A DNA stretch of 64,000 nucleotides from Erythrophleum ivorense (GCA_026724425.1 JAIUCV010001223.1:1-64000); one strand, 5' to 3'; positions 46,056 to 60,831 are shown, numbered from the stretch's first letter. The notes: a model not told the origin generated them from the sequence alone. Numbers and translations are program-made.

Positions 46056-46713
46056 TCTCTCTCACTCTTTGATCTTGCATTTCAAAATGGTAATGCCTTA
46101 GAAAGGGTTTATTGGGTTTAGTTTTTGTGTTGATGGGTGTTAAGTCTAGGTCATAAAGCAAGTGGGTTAGGGATTTTAGTTAAGCTTGTTTTATCCCTTT
46201 GAGCTTTGTCTTATGCACCCTTCTTTAGCTAGTCTCCCTTTGGTTTGGATAAAATTTAGGTCGAGTGAGTGTGGGGGAGAAGTGGGACGCCTCATATATA
46301 TAGCTAGGGATCTATTTAAGATATTTCAAAATACCAATTTTACCCTTCGTTCTTGGTTTCTTTCTTTAAGGCTCATTTCAACTCTTTTTTTAGAACCATT
46401 TTTTTCATCATAAAATTTAAATCCTCTAACTTCTAAAATACCTTTGGAATCACTCAAATCAAATCTAAAACCTTCTAGAACGAAAGGGTCAAAGTTTAGG
46501 TTAACCAACATTTTAAAACATAAACTGAAGGGGTTTGAACTGTTCTAGGGGTTCTTATAGTTTTTAGGGCTTTTGAGAACCTCCAGAAACTCATTTTTCC
46601 ATTTTAAAATCCTTCTTTTAAGTTTTCTAAAAAATACCTAAAATTACGAAAATGCCACAACAATTTCGTTGAATTTTGTCTAGTTATTTTGGCTCTATTT
46701 TTAGGGCACCATT
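46056..46713 (-). mobile_element. Family-C LTR fragment C-VII
   Basis: Matches the region of other C copies between the GGACGCCTCATATATATA box (about 46287-46302) and the section just before the LTR end. It is interrupted at 46714 by C-VIII. Its other parts are not identified in the window. No gene. Confidence 0.55.
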
Positions 46714-49002
46714 TGTAACACCATATTTATTTACTTCATCTCATACCATTCTAGCTTGTCTTTCTTTGGTCTAGCACATTCACTCAAGAAAAGCAATAAA
46801 AATATTCAATTATTTTGCATTATTTTGTGTATAAATTTTTTGTTTCATGTCTCGTGGACCATATGAACTCATCTATTTCATTATCATATTTAAATACACA
46901 AATAAAACTCATAACCACCTCAACAAGCGGCCAAGAACTCAAGCTAATGGCGTATATACATAAAAATAACATGTGCAGCCTCGAGTTGGTATTTCAATTT
47001 TCTATCATAAATTTTGAAAAATCATAACTAATTTTAGAAAACTCTAAATCAAGCACACTATACCATTTTGAAAAGCTACAGATGTCTACTTTATGTTAAA
47101 AATAAGTCCAGACCATAACAGGAATGTCTAGCTACTGGAATTTGATGAAACCATAACCAAGGTTGCCTATCACTACTAGTACTATCACTGAATTTCAAAA
47201 ATTCATATCTCCCTGTTCAAACATCCAATTAGGGGTGATCTTGGTGGCTATAGAAAGCTTATCATGTCTAGTTTATGATTGTAAAATTTCATGAGCATTG
47301 GATACCATTTGGTCCTAAAATGACACAGTATAAGAAACTAACTATTTGAATAGTGCTTATACCAGAATAGCAAAAAAATGATAATTTTAAAAAATCATAA
47401 CTAATTCCATAAAGCTCCAAATAATTTGGTCTTTCACTTCTTAAAAAGATTTGGATGAGATCTATATGCATGCCAAATTTCATGGGCAAATTCATTCATT
47501 TGATTAGATCTTGACGTTGGGTTCCAAAAATGCTCTTTTGGTGTCTTCTAAAGGTCTCAAATGGTCCACATTGGCTTCTAAGACAACCATGACTACTTGA
47601 GCATGTGGGAAAGCACCAAAATGGTCTACTAAACATGTCTCAAGGGTGCATAAACTCAGATTTCACAAACTCACATTCTCACCCTAAGATATAAACAAGG
47701 GTACATAAGTTAGTTCTTGCCATTCAATGCCCAAAAATTGCTATATCATACATATGACTTCAAATCTCATTCATACACAATATATTCATATATTTACATG
47801 TGTTCATGAGGCCATACATCATGTATAATAAAGGATTATATCATATGCCATTCATATGGCTACAAAATAGACATTTTCATATTCGTGTTGTCAATCTCCT
47901 TTCTTTAGGCTTGGTGGCTTCCATTCCTTAGCTCACTTGATCCACCTAGACATGTTAGACAACTGGGGAGGAAGGGATGAGATTCTAAGAATCTTAATAG
48001 CTCTTTTCCCTTTCAACCATACATAAAGAATGAAAATCCAAGTCTAAAAATGCATGCATCTCTATCATGGGACATGTAATCATTTATGTAACATTTCTAG
48101 CATTCAAGAAATTATACAAAACATACATAGGCTTGCCAAGCAAATGGTTTAGCCTCACCCATTCCATTCAAGGATTTTGGACTTGCCTTACCCTTTTTCT
48201 TAAAGGCTTCTAACTAAGCCTTACCCTTGGGAGACTCTTGGCTTTGTCTCAACTATTCTTTAAGGTTCTTGGCTCATCCTCACCATGGCTAGGGGGCTTT
48301 TGGCTTTACCACACTCAAGTAAACCAAGGCAGGTTCACAAAGCATCATTTGAATGAATTAAATAATATCATGGTACCATGGCATATGAATATATGCTAGA
48401 ACACTTTTTCATGGTTTAACACATACATACACACATTCAAAGACAAGATAAACATCATTCATGCATGAGAGAAAGAAGAGAGAGCTACCTTTGACACAAA
48501 TGCGCACTTTCTTCCTTGAATTTAGTTCCTCGCCCACGGCCACACACTCACAAGAAGGTGGGACTTGTTTCCTTTAGCCTAGACACATAATATGGAAGCC
48601 AATTACTCTCTTGGAACAAATTCTAAGGCTACACTTTCATTTCAAGAGCTAGGTTGTACTTATGTCTCATTTATGGTTCCATAATGCACTTAATGAAGCA
48701 ACTTTGGGAAAACATTATCTTGGCTCCACTCTTTCCATCCATTTATGATTCTTGACTCCTTCTAAGCCTCTTGGAGCCATCACATAATTAATTTAAAGAG
48801 CCTAGCTAGGTGTTGCTTCTTTAAGCTATAATATCGAACCTAAAGTTACATCTCGCTATCCATGGCTTCTAAAATTTTTTCAAGGCTTCCTCTCATCCTC
48901 TCCCATCACATATGACTCAATCAAGCTTGGAATAAATTAAAACTACCCATTGGTGCTTCATCTAGCCTAGGCCAAAACTATGCACTATATGAACACCAAG
49001 TG

Positions 49003-52000
49003 TGTAATACCATATATTTATAGCTTATTTCATAACATTCCTATGCTTTACATAATCAATTCCATGAAGGAAAAATGATTAAAAATAATATATTTCTTTG
49101 AGTTGCGTTATGTATAAAAACTTCATTTGATGTCACATGGATCATGTAAGCTCATACACCATATTCTCATATTTAATTACATGACTATAACTTATTTCCA
49201 TAATCAAATATGCCCTACATCTTGTGGAAGGCAATTAGAAGCATAAAATATACACATTTATTTTCAGCCAGAATTTGCTCATTTCTGTCACAAACTTTGA
49301 AAAATCATAACTAATTCTAGAAAAATTGAAATCACACATTCTTGCCCATTCTGGAAAGCTACAATGTCTACTTCATACTAAAAATATGTCCAGACCATAA
49401 CATCCATCACAGAGAACGTTTGACATTCGAAAAGGTCCAAAGGTCAGGCTATCCACTGGTGCTGTTACAGAATTCTGCAGCAAACTTTAAAAATGTCCAA
49501 TTAATTTTAAAAAAATCCAATCCATGCAAATGATACCAATTTGGAAAGCTGTGGATGTTAGCCAGAGGAGAAAAATAACTCCATACCAGTTTAGGCACAA
49601 CCAAATCCAATCAAACAATAACTGTGGTCGGCTGAAGTTTCTAATACTGGACAGATTCTTTGAAAATTTATATCTCCTTCTCTAAACATCCAAATGAGGT
49701 GCTTCTAGTTGGCATAAATCACTGGGAATGTCTAGTTTCTTTGTATAAAATTTCATGGCAATTGGACATCATTTGAGCTCTATGTGACAGATTCCATTTT
49801 TAGACCTGAGTGAACAGTGACATGACCAAAACTAGAAAATTTGCCAACTTTAAAAATTAATCAAATATTCTTTAAACCTCAAAAAATTATGTTCTTTAGC
49901 TTCCTAAAAAGCTCTTAACAAACTCTAATTACATGACAAATCTTAGATCAAGAAGAGCTCATTTGGATAAAAAGTGATATTGGGTTCTAAATTAGTCAAT
50001 TTTTGGCTCCATATGGGATACCAAAATGTCCAAATGGCTTTCCTTAGGGTTTGGTACCTCTTAGGCAAGTCTAAAAGCATAATTAAGACTTATGTAAGCT
50101 GCCTATATGGTCCCAAACTCCATGCATTTCATTTTGGTTATCTCATCTACATATATGCACAATTTCATAATACCATAGGAAAGCTAATTTGCCATCATAC
50201 ATTCAAATCACATTCTAATGGTCACATAATATATCCTATCATTCATACATGGCATAATAACATATTTACATATGTTTATAATATCATAATACATATACAT
50301 CTATTAATTACATCATTTGCCAATGGGGTGGCCTTAAAGTAACAAAATTCAAGTACTTTGTTGTCAAACTCTTTTCTTCAAGGTGGTTAGCTTCCATTAC
50401 CTTGCTCTCTTGGTCCACCTAGCATGTTAGAATATTGGAGAGGAGGGAATGAGATTCAAAGAATCCCAATAGCTCATCTCCCATTCAATCATACATAATG
50501 GATGCAAACAAGTCTTATAAATGCATGTATGGTCATGTTGACATGTGCAAACATTCAAGAGACATTTTTATCATTTGAGAAAGTCATACATAGCATATAA
50601 AGGCTTGCCAAGCAAGTGGATTGGCCTCACCCAATTTCTTGTGAATGTTGGACTTGCCTCACCCATTCTTTAAGAGATTTTTAAATTCAACCATGCTCTC
50701 GGGAGTCAACCTCACTTTTGGGAGACTCTTTACCTTGTCTCAACCAATCTTAAGGGTTCTTGGCTCATCCTCACCATAGCTAAGGGTTCTTGGCCTCACC
50801 ACACTCAAGCAAACTAAAGTAAACATCATAAATATCATTTAGAAAACATAATGCATCATCATGGTACCATGAAGTATGAGCTCATGCTAGAACATTTTTC
50901 ATAGTTTGAAATACACATACACACATTCAAAGACAAGTAAAGCAAGCAATCATGCATGAGAGAGGTGGAGAGAGCTACCTTAGAGACAACCACACACTTT
51001 TTCCTTTGAATTAATGCTCCTTCCTTCGGCCACACACACACAATTGTGTGGGAATGCTTTCTCTTGGCCTAGACACAATTTGTGAAAGTTAATTAGGTTC
51101 ATGGACTCAATTCTAAGGCCATACAATTTGCATAGACACAAGTTTGGCTTATAACCTCATGATGGTTCCATAATTGCACCTAATGAAGCAATACCTCTCA
51201 AATAAATTCTAGGCCCCATTCTTTCCCTTCAAATATGATTCTTGACTCCTTTTAAGTCTCTTGGAGTCATCATACAATTAAAACCAAAAGCCTAGCTACA
51301 TGTTGCTTCTCCAGGTCATAATATAGAACCTAAAGCACCAACTCACTTTCTATAGGTTCTAAATTTTTTCCAAGGCCTCCCCTCATTTTCATTCATCATA
51401 TATGACTCAAGAATGGGCTTAGAAAAATTTAAAACTCTTCCTAGCTATGAGAACCTTTCTTGGCCAAACCTATGCTAGGTTTTGGCATCCATGGACTTTA
51501 CTTTGTTTTCTCAAGGGAAATGCATGTGGGGAGCCTCTTAGGGATCTTAGGAGCTCATTTAAACTCTTATTTAGGCTTAAGAATTATCATGCAAAATCAA
51601 ATTTTACAAGGTGCACCTAAAACCCTAGGTTTTGTATCTTGAAATCTAATGGCTAGTTTGTTATTTTCTTTTCATATTCTTATTTTTCTCCCTCAAATTC
51701 CTAACATTCACCCTTGGTTTGGTTGAAAACTTAACTCCCTAGGGCTGACCATATATAGGTCAAAATGCTCACAAGAGAAGGGAGGAAGAAGATCAAGTGG
51801 AAGGATTGCATGATACCTTGATTTCCTTGGTTTTTCTTGCTTGTTCTTTGCTTTCCTTGGCTTCCTCCTTTAAAATTTGAAATTTTCCCTCTGTTCTTCC
51901 TTCAAAATAGCCCTCAAAACTTTAGAAAAATCATGGGAAAGAAGGGGGAAAAGGAGGAGAAGAGATTGACTAAGAGAAAGTATGAAAAATAAGCAAATTT

Positions 52001-52684
52001 CCATACCTTATGCCTTGAATTTCTCCTTCTACTTCTCTCCCCTTAGTGCGCCTAAACCCTAGCCTTCTTTTATGAAATTGGGCAGAAAATTCTGAGTCTA
52101 AATGAAGGAGAGAGTGGGGCGTCACCTATTTATAGGGGGAGGAGGAAGTATTTTTCAAAAATTTCTATTTTACCCTTCATTTTTGGCATTTTTGTTTCTC
52201 CTTCGTTTTAGGTCTTTTTTTAGAACTATCTTTTCTATTATAAAATTTAGGTTCCCAATTTAGTAAAATACCTTTGGAATCACTCAAATCGGAGCTAAAA
52301 CCTTCCTAAACGAATCTATCAAAGTTTAGGTACACCGATATTAGAAAACGTCCATCGGAGGGGATTTAACTGTCCCGGGGCTTCTCATGGTTTTCAGGGC
52401 CTCTGAGAACCTTGAAAAACTCAAAACTTTCATTTAAAAAGCCCTCTTGTGTGAATTCCAAAATTTTCTCAAAATTACGAAAATACCATTATGTTTCGTA
52501 GGATTTCCATCAAAATTTGTTTCTTCATTCTAGCTCCATTTTTCCTTTTATCTGAGGCTATGATTCTCATTTTTAGGAATCTAGAATGTTACTCAAATTT
52601 TTTGGGACCTTAACTAATTTATTTAGAGGGACTTGCTTTGAAAGCGTGCCCATTTTTGCCATTTAACGAAAATCGGACATTACA
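49003..52684 (-). mobile_element. Solo LTR C-IX
   Basis: Begins TGTAATACCATATAT at 49003 and ends CGGACATTACA at 52684, 3682 bp. Exact target duplication aagtg at 48998-49002 and 52685-52689. Inserted in C-VIII. No coding domain. Confidence 0.9.
52126..52136 (-). promoter_or_regulatory. TATA box in LTR C-IX
   Basis: The minus strand reads CCTATAAATAG, a close match to the plant TATA consensus, followed by GTGACGCCCCAC, the same downstream context as in C-III. It lies about 550 bp inside the LTR in the transcribed direction. Confidence 0.65.
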
Positions 52685-53880
52685 AAGTGTGTTTGCTTTG
52701 TTTTCTTGATGGAAGATGCATGTGAGAAGCCTTCTAAGGATTTTAGAAGCTCATCTAAACACTTATTTTGGCCTAGGAATTCTTGTGTTAAAACAGAATT
52801 TTAAGAAAACATTTGAAACCCTAACTTTTCTATCTTGAAATCTAATGGTTATTTTGTTGTTTCCTTTGCATATTCTTGTTCTTCTCCCTCATTTTCCTAA
52901 GATTCACTCTTGGTTTGGCTAGAAATTCAACCCCTCTTGACTGGTCTTATATAAGGCGAAACACACACAAGAGAACGAACAAGGAGGATCAAGCATAAAG
53001 ATGGCAAAATACCTAGTTTCCTTGGTTTCCTTTGTTTGTTTTTCACCTTACTTGGCGTCTTCTCCTTCAATTTGAAAATTCCCCTCTATTCTGCCTTTAT
53101 AACGGACCCAGAAACTTCAAAAAAACCATAGAATGAAAGAGAAGAAGGAAAATAATAACTTTGCTAAAGGAAAGAATAAGAAATTCCATTGATTTCATAC
53201 CTTTGTTTTGGCTTCTTCTCCTCCCTTTCTCTCCTCTCTTGTGTGCCTAAGTATTTTGGTCTCCTTCTCTATTTTTGGGGAGAATGAGGTCAGTGGAGAA
53301 GGAGAAAGAAGGGGTGTGACTTTTAAAGAGTATTCAAGAAGCTAATTGTTCACAAAAATTCCAATTTTTTGCTTAATTTTGGCATTTTTGTTTCTAGTTT
53401 GTTTTAGCTCCTTTTTTAGAACCATCTTTTCCATCATAAAATTTAGATCCTCAGTCTTATAAAATACCTTTGGAATTACTCAAATTAGAGCTAAAACCTT
53501 CTCAAATGAAAGGGTCAAGGTTCGAGTCAATTGACATTAGAAAATGTACACCAAAGGAGTGTTAACTATCCTGGGGCTTCCTAAGATTTTTAGGGCCTCT
53601 GAGAACCTCAGAGAACTCAAATTTTCTATTTAAAAAGCATTTCTATGAGAATTCCAAAATTTTCCTAAAATTATAAAAATGTCATTACGTTACGTAACTA
53701 TTTCATTAATTTCCGTCTGGTTATTTTAGCCTCTGTGTTAGGGTACCTCTAGCCTCCCAAATGCATTATTTAATGTCTACATCATTATTCTAATTTTTTG
53801 GATCTTAACCAATTCATTTCAGGGGACTTACTTTGAAAATGTATCTGTTTTCATCGCTTTTACGAAAAGCAGACATTACA

Positions 53881-54146
53881 ATTCTCCCCCTTTAAATAAA
53901 TTTCATCCTCGAAATTTAGATAACATACGTCATGGGAAGAGCTTTGGATACTTCTTCTCATCTCTTCTTCTAACTCCCAGGTAGCTTCTTCAGGAAACAA
54001 CCCCTTCTAAACCACTTTTACCAATGATATCGTCTTATTCCGTAACTGCTTGAGTTTGACATCCACGATCTGATCTAGTAATACTATTATGATAGATCAT
54101 CTTGTAACTGCACATTATCATACTTTATGACATGTGAGGGGTCGGG
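53881..54146 (-). pseudogene. Ty3/gypsy pol C-terminus (chromodomain-like) and polypurine tract
   Basis: On the minus strand, one frame reads RNKTISLVKVV-stop-KGLFPEEATWELEEEMRR and later LNFEDEIYLKG. LVKVxW followed by EEATWExExxM is the signature of the integrase-linked chromodomain of plant gypsy elements, and FEDEI followed by a purine tract (AAAGGGGGAGAAT, next to 53881) is their usual pol end. One stop replaces the Trp. The rest of the internal region is deleted: the sequence runs straight into LTR C-X at 54147 without a primer site. The chromodomain in such elements steers integration to modified chromatin. Confidence 0.8.
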
Positions 54147-57100
54147 TGTAACACCATAATTTCCTAGCTTATCTTATGCTATTCTCATGCTTCACATCAT
54201 GCATTCTATGAAGGAGCAAGGAAAAAGGACATAAAATAATGAATTTCTTAGCGTTGCGCTATGTATAAATTTTTTTTTGGAGTCCTGTGGGCCATATGGA
54301 CTCATGTATCACATTCTCATATTTAACCACATGAATATAACTCATTTGCATCATAAAATGTGACCCAAAACTCATGGACCTCAAAGGAAAGCTTAGAATA
54401 TTCATACATATTTTCGGCCAGAATTTGACTCTTTTCTGACCAAACTTTGGAAATTCATAACTAATTTTAGAAAAATTAAAATCATACATTCTTGGTCATT
54501 CTGAAAAGCTACAGATGTCTAATTCGTACTAAAAATATGTCCAAACTATAACATCCATTACAAAGGATTTTTAACATTTGAAAAGGTCCAAAGGTCAAGC
54601 TATCCACTGGTTCTGTCACAGATTATTGCAATAAACTTTGAAAATGTCCAATTAATTCCACAAGAATCCAATCCATGAAAATGATACCAATCTGGAAAAA
54701 TAAGATGTTATCTAGAGGGGAAAAATAACTCCAGACCAGCTTAGGCATGGCCAGACCTCAAAATTCAATAGAACAGTAACTGAGGTCAGGTGAAGCTCCT
54801 GATACTGGACAGAATCTTTAAAAATTCATATCTCACTCTTTAGACCTCCAAATGAGGTGCTTCTAGTTGGCACAAGTCATTGTGAATATCTATTTTTTTG
54901 TGTAAAATTTTGTGTCAATTAGACATCATTTGGGCCCTATGTGATAAATTTCATTTTCGAACCAATATGAACAGTGACATGACCAAAAGCCAAAAATTTG
55001 CCAACTTTGGAAATTCATCAAATATTCTATAGACCTCCAAAAATTCTATTCTTTAGCTTCCCAAAAAGCATTAAAAAATTTATAATTACATGTCAAATGT
55101 CAGATCAAGAAGAGCTCATTTGGATAAAAAGTGATATATGGTTCTAAATTGGTCAATTTTGGCTCCATAAGGGATACCAAAATGTCCAAAAGGCTTTCCT
55201 TGGGGTTTGGCACCTCTTGGACAAGTCTAAAAGCATAATTAAGACTTGTGTAAGCTGTCCAAATGGTCCCAAACTCTATTCCTCTCATTTTGGCTATGCC
55301 ACATACAATTATGCACATACTTCCATAATGAAAACTTGCCACTACATAACCAAAATATGCGTATTCATACATACAACTTTAACTCTCATTCATGCATCAC
55401 TTATTAACATAGTTATACATGTTCAAGAGGTCATAGGTCATATACAATCATAGATGACAACATTTGCCACCTTGATGGCCTTAAAGAAGCAAATTTCATA
55501 CATTTCAGTGTCATACTCTCATCTCTCAAGTAGTTGGCTTCCATCTCCTTGCTCTTTTGGTCCACCTAGCATGTTAGAACATTGGAGAGGAGGGGATGAG
55601 ATTCAAAGAATCCCAATAGCTCATCTCCCATTCAATCATACATAATGGATGCAAGCAAGTCTCATAAATGCATGTATGGTCATGTTGACATGTGCAAACA
55701 TTCAAGAAGCATTTTCATCATTTGAGAATATCATACATAGCATACAAAGGCTTGCCAAGCAAGTAGATTGGCCTCACCCAATGTCTTGTGGATATTAAAC
55801 TTGCCTCACCCATTGTTTAAGGGATTCTTGGACTCAACCATACTCTTAGGAGCCCATCTTGCTTTTGGGAGACTCTTTGCTTTATCTCAACCAATCTCAA
55901 GGGTTTTTGGCTCACCCTCACCATGGCTAAGGGTTCTTGGCCTCACCACACTCATGCAAACCCAAGCACACATCATAACATCATTTAGAAACATAATATG
56001 TCATTATGAAATCATGGCATATAAAATCATGCTATCATACTTTTCATGGCTTGAAAATACACACACACATTCTAAGACAAGCTAAGCACACATCTATGCA
56101 TGAGAGAAGGTGGAGAGAGCTACCTTGTATACAATCACACACTTTTCTTCTTAAATCTCCCTCCCTTGCTTCGGCCACACACACACACAAGTGTAGGAAT
56201 GGTTTCTCTTAGCCTAAACACAATTTATGGAAGCCAATTAGGTTCATGGAATTAATTCTAAGGCCACACACTTGCTTGAACTTTAGCTTAATCTATAGCC
56301 TCATTATGATCCATAATTGCACCTAATGAAGCAACACCCCTCAAATAAATTCTAGGCTCCATTCTTTCCTTTCAAATATGATTCTTGACTCCTTTTAAGC
56401 CTCTTGGAGTCATCACACAATTAAAACCAAGAGTCTAACTACATGTTGCTTCTTTAGGTCATAATATGGAACATAAAGCACTAATTCACGTTCTATGAGT
56501 TCTAAATTTTTTCCAAGGCCTCCCCTCATTTTCATTCATCATATATGACTCAAGAATGGATTTAGAAAAATTTAAAACTCTCCCTAGCTATGCTATCTCC
56601 CTTAGATCGAGACAATGGAGGTTTTTGCTCTCCATGGACCTTACTTTGTTTTCTCAAGGGGAGATGCATGTGGGGAGCCTCTTAGAGATCTCAGAAACTC
56701 ATTTAAACTCTTTTTTAAGCCTAGGAATCATCATACAAAATCATATTTTACAAGGTGCGATTGAAACTCTAGAACTTGCATCTTGAAATCTAATAGTTTT
56801 TTGTTAATTCTCTTTGCATATTCTTAATCTCCATACCCTTTTTCCTTAGATTCACCCTTGGTTCTGCCTAAAAATCAAGTCCTCTTAGGGTTTTCTCATG
56901 TTAGGCGAAATGGAGAAGGAGGGAACCAAAGATGACAACCATAAGAAGAGAAATTACCTTGTTTTCTTGTTTTTTCTCACTTGAATCTTGTGTTCTTTGA
57001 GCTCCTCTATTCAAATCCAAAATTTTCCCTCAATTTCTCTTCTAAAATAGATCCATATACTTCATTATAATCATAGGAAATAAAGGAGAATAAAGGAGAA

Positions 57101-57180
57101 GAGGTTTGGAATAGAAAGAGCATGAAAAACTACTAAATTTTCATACCTTAAGCCTTTGATTTCTCCTCCTCTTTGCCTCC

Positions 57181-60100
57181 TATAACATCCGGTCCCTCTG
57201 TAAACGTGAGAAACGTAGTGTTCAGTTTCTCCGTAAATGTTAGAAATGAGCTAAATATAAAAGGAAGTCCTCGAAATAGAAGGAATTGAAGTCAACTAAA
57301 ATTATGATAAAATTTTAAATCAAGAAAAATGAGGATTTAAGCCCTGAGTTGCCCAGAAATCAAGGCTAGAGTGATTCAAAAAATTTGCCAAAAGGCCAAT
57401 GGTATTTTCATAAATATGGGCACTTTTTGAAAAACTCACAGGAGGGCTTTTTAAATGAAATTTTTGAGTTCTCCAGGGTTCTCAGAGGCCCTAAAAATCA
57501 TGGGAAGCCCCGAGATAGTTAAAGCCCCTCCGGTATATGTTTTCCAATAGTGGTGAGCCCGCACTTTGACTAGATCATTCGGGAAAGGTTTAGCTCCAAA
57601 TTGAGTGATTCCAAAAGTATTTTATAAGATTGAGGACCTAAATTTTATAATAGAAAAGACGGTTCTCAAATTTCAAGGGATATAAACAGAATTTTTCAAA
57701 ACAAATTCTTCCCCATTCTCCCTTTATAAATGGCATCCTTTCCTCTCTCCTTTTTGGTCGACTTATTGCTTCATTCAAACCAAGGAGAAGAGCTGCCAAG
57801 AGAGACGCACAAGAAGGGTAAGGAAGAAGGGAGAAAAAGCTAAAGAAAGGTGAGAGTTTCTTAGGAATTTCATGCTTCTTCTTCTTCTTCAAACCTTATT
57901 CCTCTTCTCTTAAGCTCTCTTCCCATGGTTTTGGAGAGTAATATGGTTCTATTTTGGCCTTGAACCAGAGGAGAAAATTTAGAAAATCAAAGATGAAGTT
58001 AAGGACAGGAGAAACACTCTTGAAAAAGGCTTGAATCCAAGGTAGCTTCCAGTTCTTCTTGCTTTTCCTTTTTCCTACCTTTGATGCTATGGTTCGGCCA
58101 CCTTGAGAGCTAAGGGGGGGGGAGGAAGTTTTTGACTTAGAGAAAGCATGAAATTGATGAATAAGGCTATGGGAACTTAGAATATGCCAAGAAATGGGAA
58201 GAAAAGCAAGTAAAATTCAAGTGAGGAAAGTGAAGAAGTCTTAAACACATTGTAAAAACTGATTTGATTCATGCATTTCCTAGGATATGTGAGTGTTTGT
58301 TTGAGTTCCTAAGACCCATAGGAAGCCTCCCAAGTGGCTCTCCCATCAAGGAAAAATTGAAAACTCCTTGAACCCCAAATGCTTCGATAATGTCGGCCTA
58401 GGACAGATTGAGGGGTTAGAGAGTGTTTTAATTTATTCTAGCCTTAGTTTTGGGACTTCATATGATGATAGAAGGTGGGAGGAACCCTTGGGAAGAATTT
58501 AGAAGCCATAGATAGTGAGATGGAGGTATAGACTCCATAATGTAACATAATGAAGCAACTCTTAGCTAGGCTCCTTAAAATAATTGTGTGATGACTCCAA
58601 GGGGTCTAAATGGAGTCAAGAATCATAGATTAAAAGAGAGAAGGGAGCCAAGATCATGAATTTTTGTAGTTGTTTCATTAAGTGCCTTATGAAAGCATAA
58701 TGGAGCCATAAACCAAAGTAGCATCATATAAAGTGTGTATAATGCCAAGGCTTGTTTCCATGAGTAATTCATGTTTCTTTTGGTGTGTCTAGGTCAAGAG
58801 AAATGATCTCCACCTTCTTAGGTGTGTGAGATCAAGGGAGAGGACTCAGAGCTTAAGGAAAAAGTGTGTAATTGCTTCCAAGGTAGCTCTCTCTGCCTTC
58901 TCTCATACATAGATGTATGCTTAGCTTATCTTAGAATGTGTGTGTGTGTATTTTCAAGCTATAAAAAGTATGCTAGCATGAATTCATATGCCATGGTTTT
59001 ATGATGACATATTATGTTTTATGTGATGTTTATGATGTGTGCTTGAGTTTGCTTGAGTATGGTGAGGCCAAGAACCCTTAAGATTGGTTAAGACAAAGCA
59101 AAGAGTCTCCCAAAAGCAAGATGGACTCCCAAGAGCATGGTTGAGTACAAGAATGTCTTAAAGAATGGGTGAGGCAAGTCCAATATCCACAAGAAATTGG
59201 GTGAGTCTAATCCACTTTCTTGGTAAGCCTTTGTATGCTATAAATGACTTTCTCAAATGATGAAAATATCTCTTGAATGTTTGCACATGTCAACATGGCC
59301 ATACATGCATTTATGAGACTTGTTTGCATCCATTATGTATGATTGAATGAGAGATGAGCTATTGGGATTCTTTAAATCTCATCCCTCCTCTTTAATGATC
59401 TCACATGCTAGGTGGACCAAGTGGACATGGTCATGGGAGCCAACAACATTGAAGAGAGAAGATTGACAACCATATGCCTAGCATTTACCTTTTTGGAACC
59501 ATAATGATGCTTCATGATGTATATTATCGTTGTAAATGGTCTATAACCCTTGAGACATGTATAATTATTATATTATATGATGTAGGAATAAAAGAATATG
59601 TTATGTGAATGATGGAATATAAATTGAGTATATTATGACATTATAGCTTCATGAATGGCTTCATGGAAATATGCATAAGTGTGGATGAAAAGGGAAAAAT
59701 GAGATACATGAGGTTTGGAACCATTTAGCCAGCTCACATAAGTCCTAAATGTGCTTTTAAACTTGCCCAAAAGGTACAGGCCAAGGGAAAACCATTTGGT
59801 CACTTTGGTACCCTAGATGGAGCTAAAAATGACCATAATGGAGGCCTACGTCACTTTTTAGTCAAATGAGCTCTTTTTTATCTGAGATTTAGTATGAAAC
59901 TATAGTTTGTTAAGAAGTTTTTGGGAAGCTAAAGAACATAATTTTCGGAGGTCTAGAGAATATTTGATGAATTTTCAATGTTAGGATTTTCTATTGATTC
60001 TGGTATGTGCACTGTTCACATTGGCAGATTTGTATTCTGTGGCAAATGGTGTCCGATTCTTATAAAATTTTTAAGGCATAAACTAGAGGTCATAATTTTT

Positions 60101-60831
60101 CTGTGGCCACCGAGATCACCTCATTTGGAGGTTTGAGCAAAGATTTATGCATTTTTGAAGTTGGCTGTCAGTAGTAGTGGAGCCCTAGGAGTCCAGTCAC
60201 TATTCTATAGATTTGCAATAGCTAAACGTATTTGTTTCATTCTGTAATTATTTTTAGCATAAATTTAACATTTGTAGATTTCCATAATGACTGAATTTGT
60301 ATGGTTTTGATTTTTATAGAATTAGTTATGAGTTTTAGAAATTTGTATCAGTAATTTGAAACTTGCTACCCAGGCAACAACAACCTCAGTGACTTTTCAA
60401 ATGTCAAACGTCTTCCCCTGAATGATTCATGAACTAAAATTATTTTTACCATGGGGTAGACATCTATATATTTCTAGAATGGTAAAGCTTGTTGGATTTT
60501 TATTTTTTTGGATTTAGTTATGAATTTCTGAAGTTGTGACAGAAAAACTGAAATTCTGACTATGGCAAATCCGTGGGAATTAATGTGTTTCACCCACTTG
60601 TATGTGTTCCAAGCCACTTTCTTGAATGGTTTTGAGTTGTAATAGAGTAGTTAAATAGGAGAATATGATACATGAGTTATATGGTCCATGTGCCATAGAA
60701 TGAAATTTTCGTATGCTACACAATGCAAAGAAATGAAATTTTTAATCCCCCTTTTTCTTGCCGTTTCATGGAATCTATGAATGTCTTACATGGGAATGTT
60801 GTGAAATGAGATAGAAAAATATGGTGTTACA
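57181..60831 (+). mobile_element. Solo LTR C-XI, opposite orientation
   Basis: Begins TATAACATCCGG at 57181 (TG decayed to TA) and ends ATATGGTGTTACA at 60831, 3651 bp, with exact target duplication cctcc at 57176-57180 and 60832-60836. It lies inverted inside C-X. No coding domain. Confidence 0.9.
57724..57731 (+). promoter_or_regulatory. TATA box in LTR C-XI
   Basis: TATAAATG about 545 bp from the LTR start in the coding direction, the same distance as the boxes in C-III and C-IX. Position conservation across copies of both orientations supports a promoter role. Confidence 0.5.

Larger units (their letters stand above)
46714..53880 (-). mobile_element. LTR C-VIII, 3' LTR of a gypsy element in this orientation, holding C-IX
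   Basis: Begins TGTAACACCATATTT at 46714 and ends GCAGACATTACA at 53880; about 3.48 kb without C-IX. Immediately right of it, 53881-54146 is the end of a gypsy pol on the minus strand, so this LTR is the 3' LTR of that element and fixes the coding direction of family C as opposite to its TGTAACACC end. The left flank ccatt has no partner after 62549. Confidence 0.75.
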
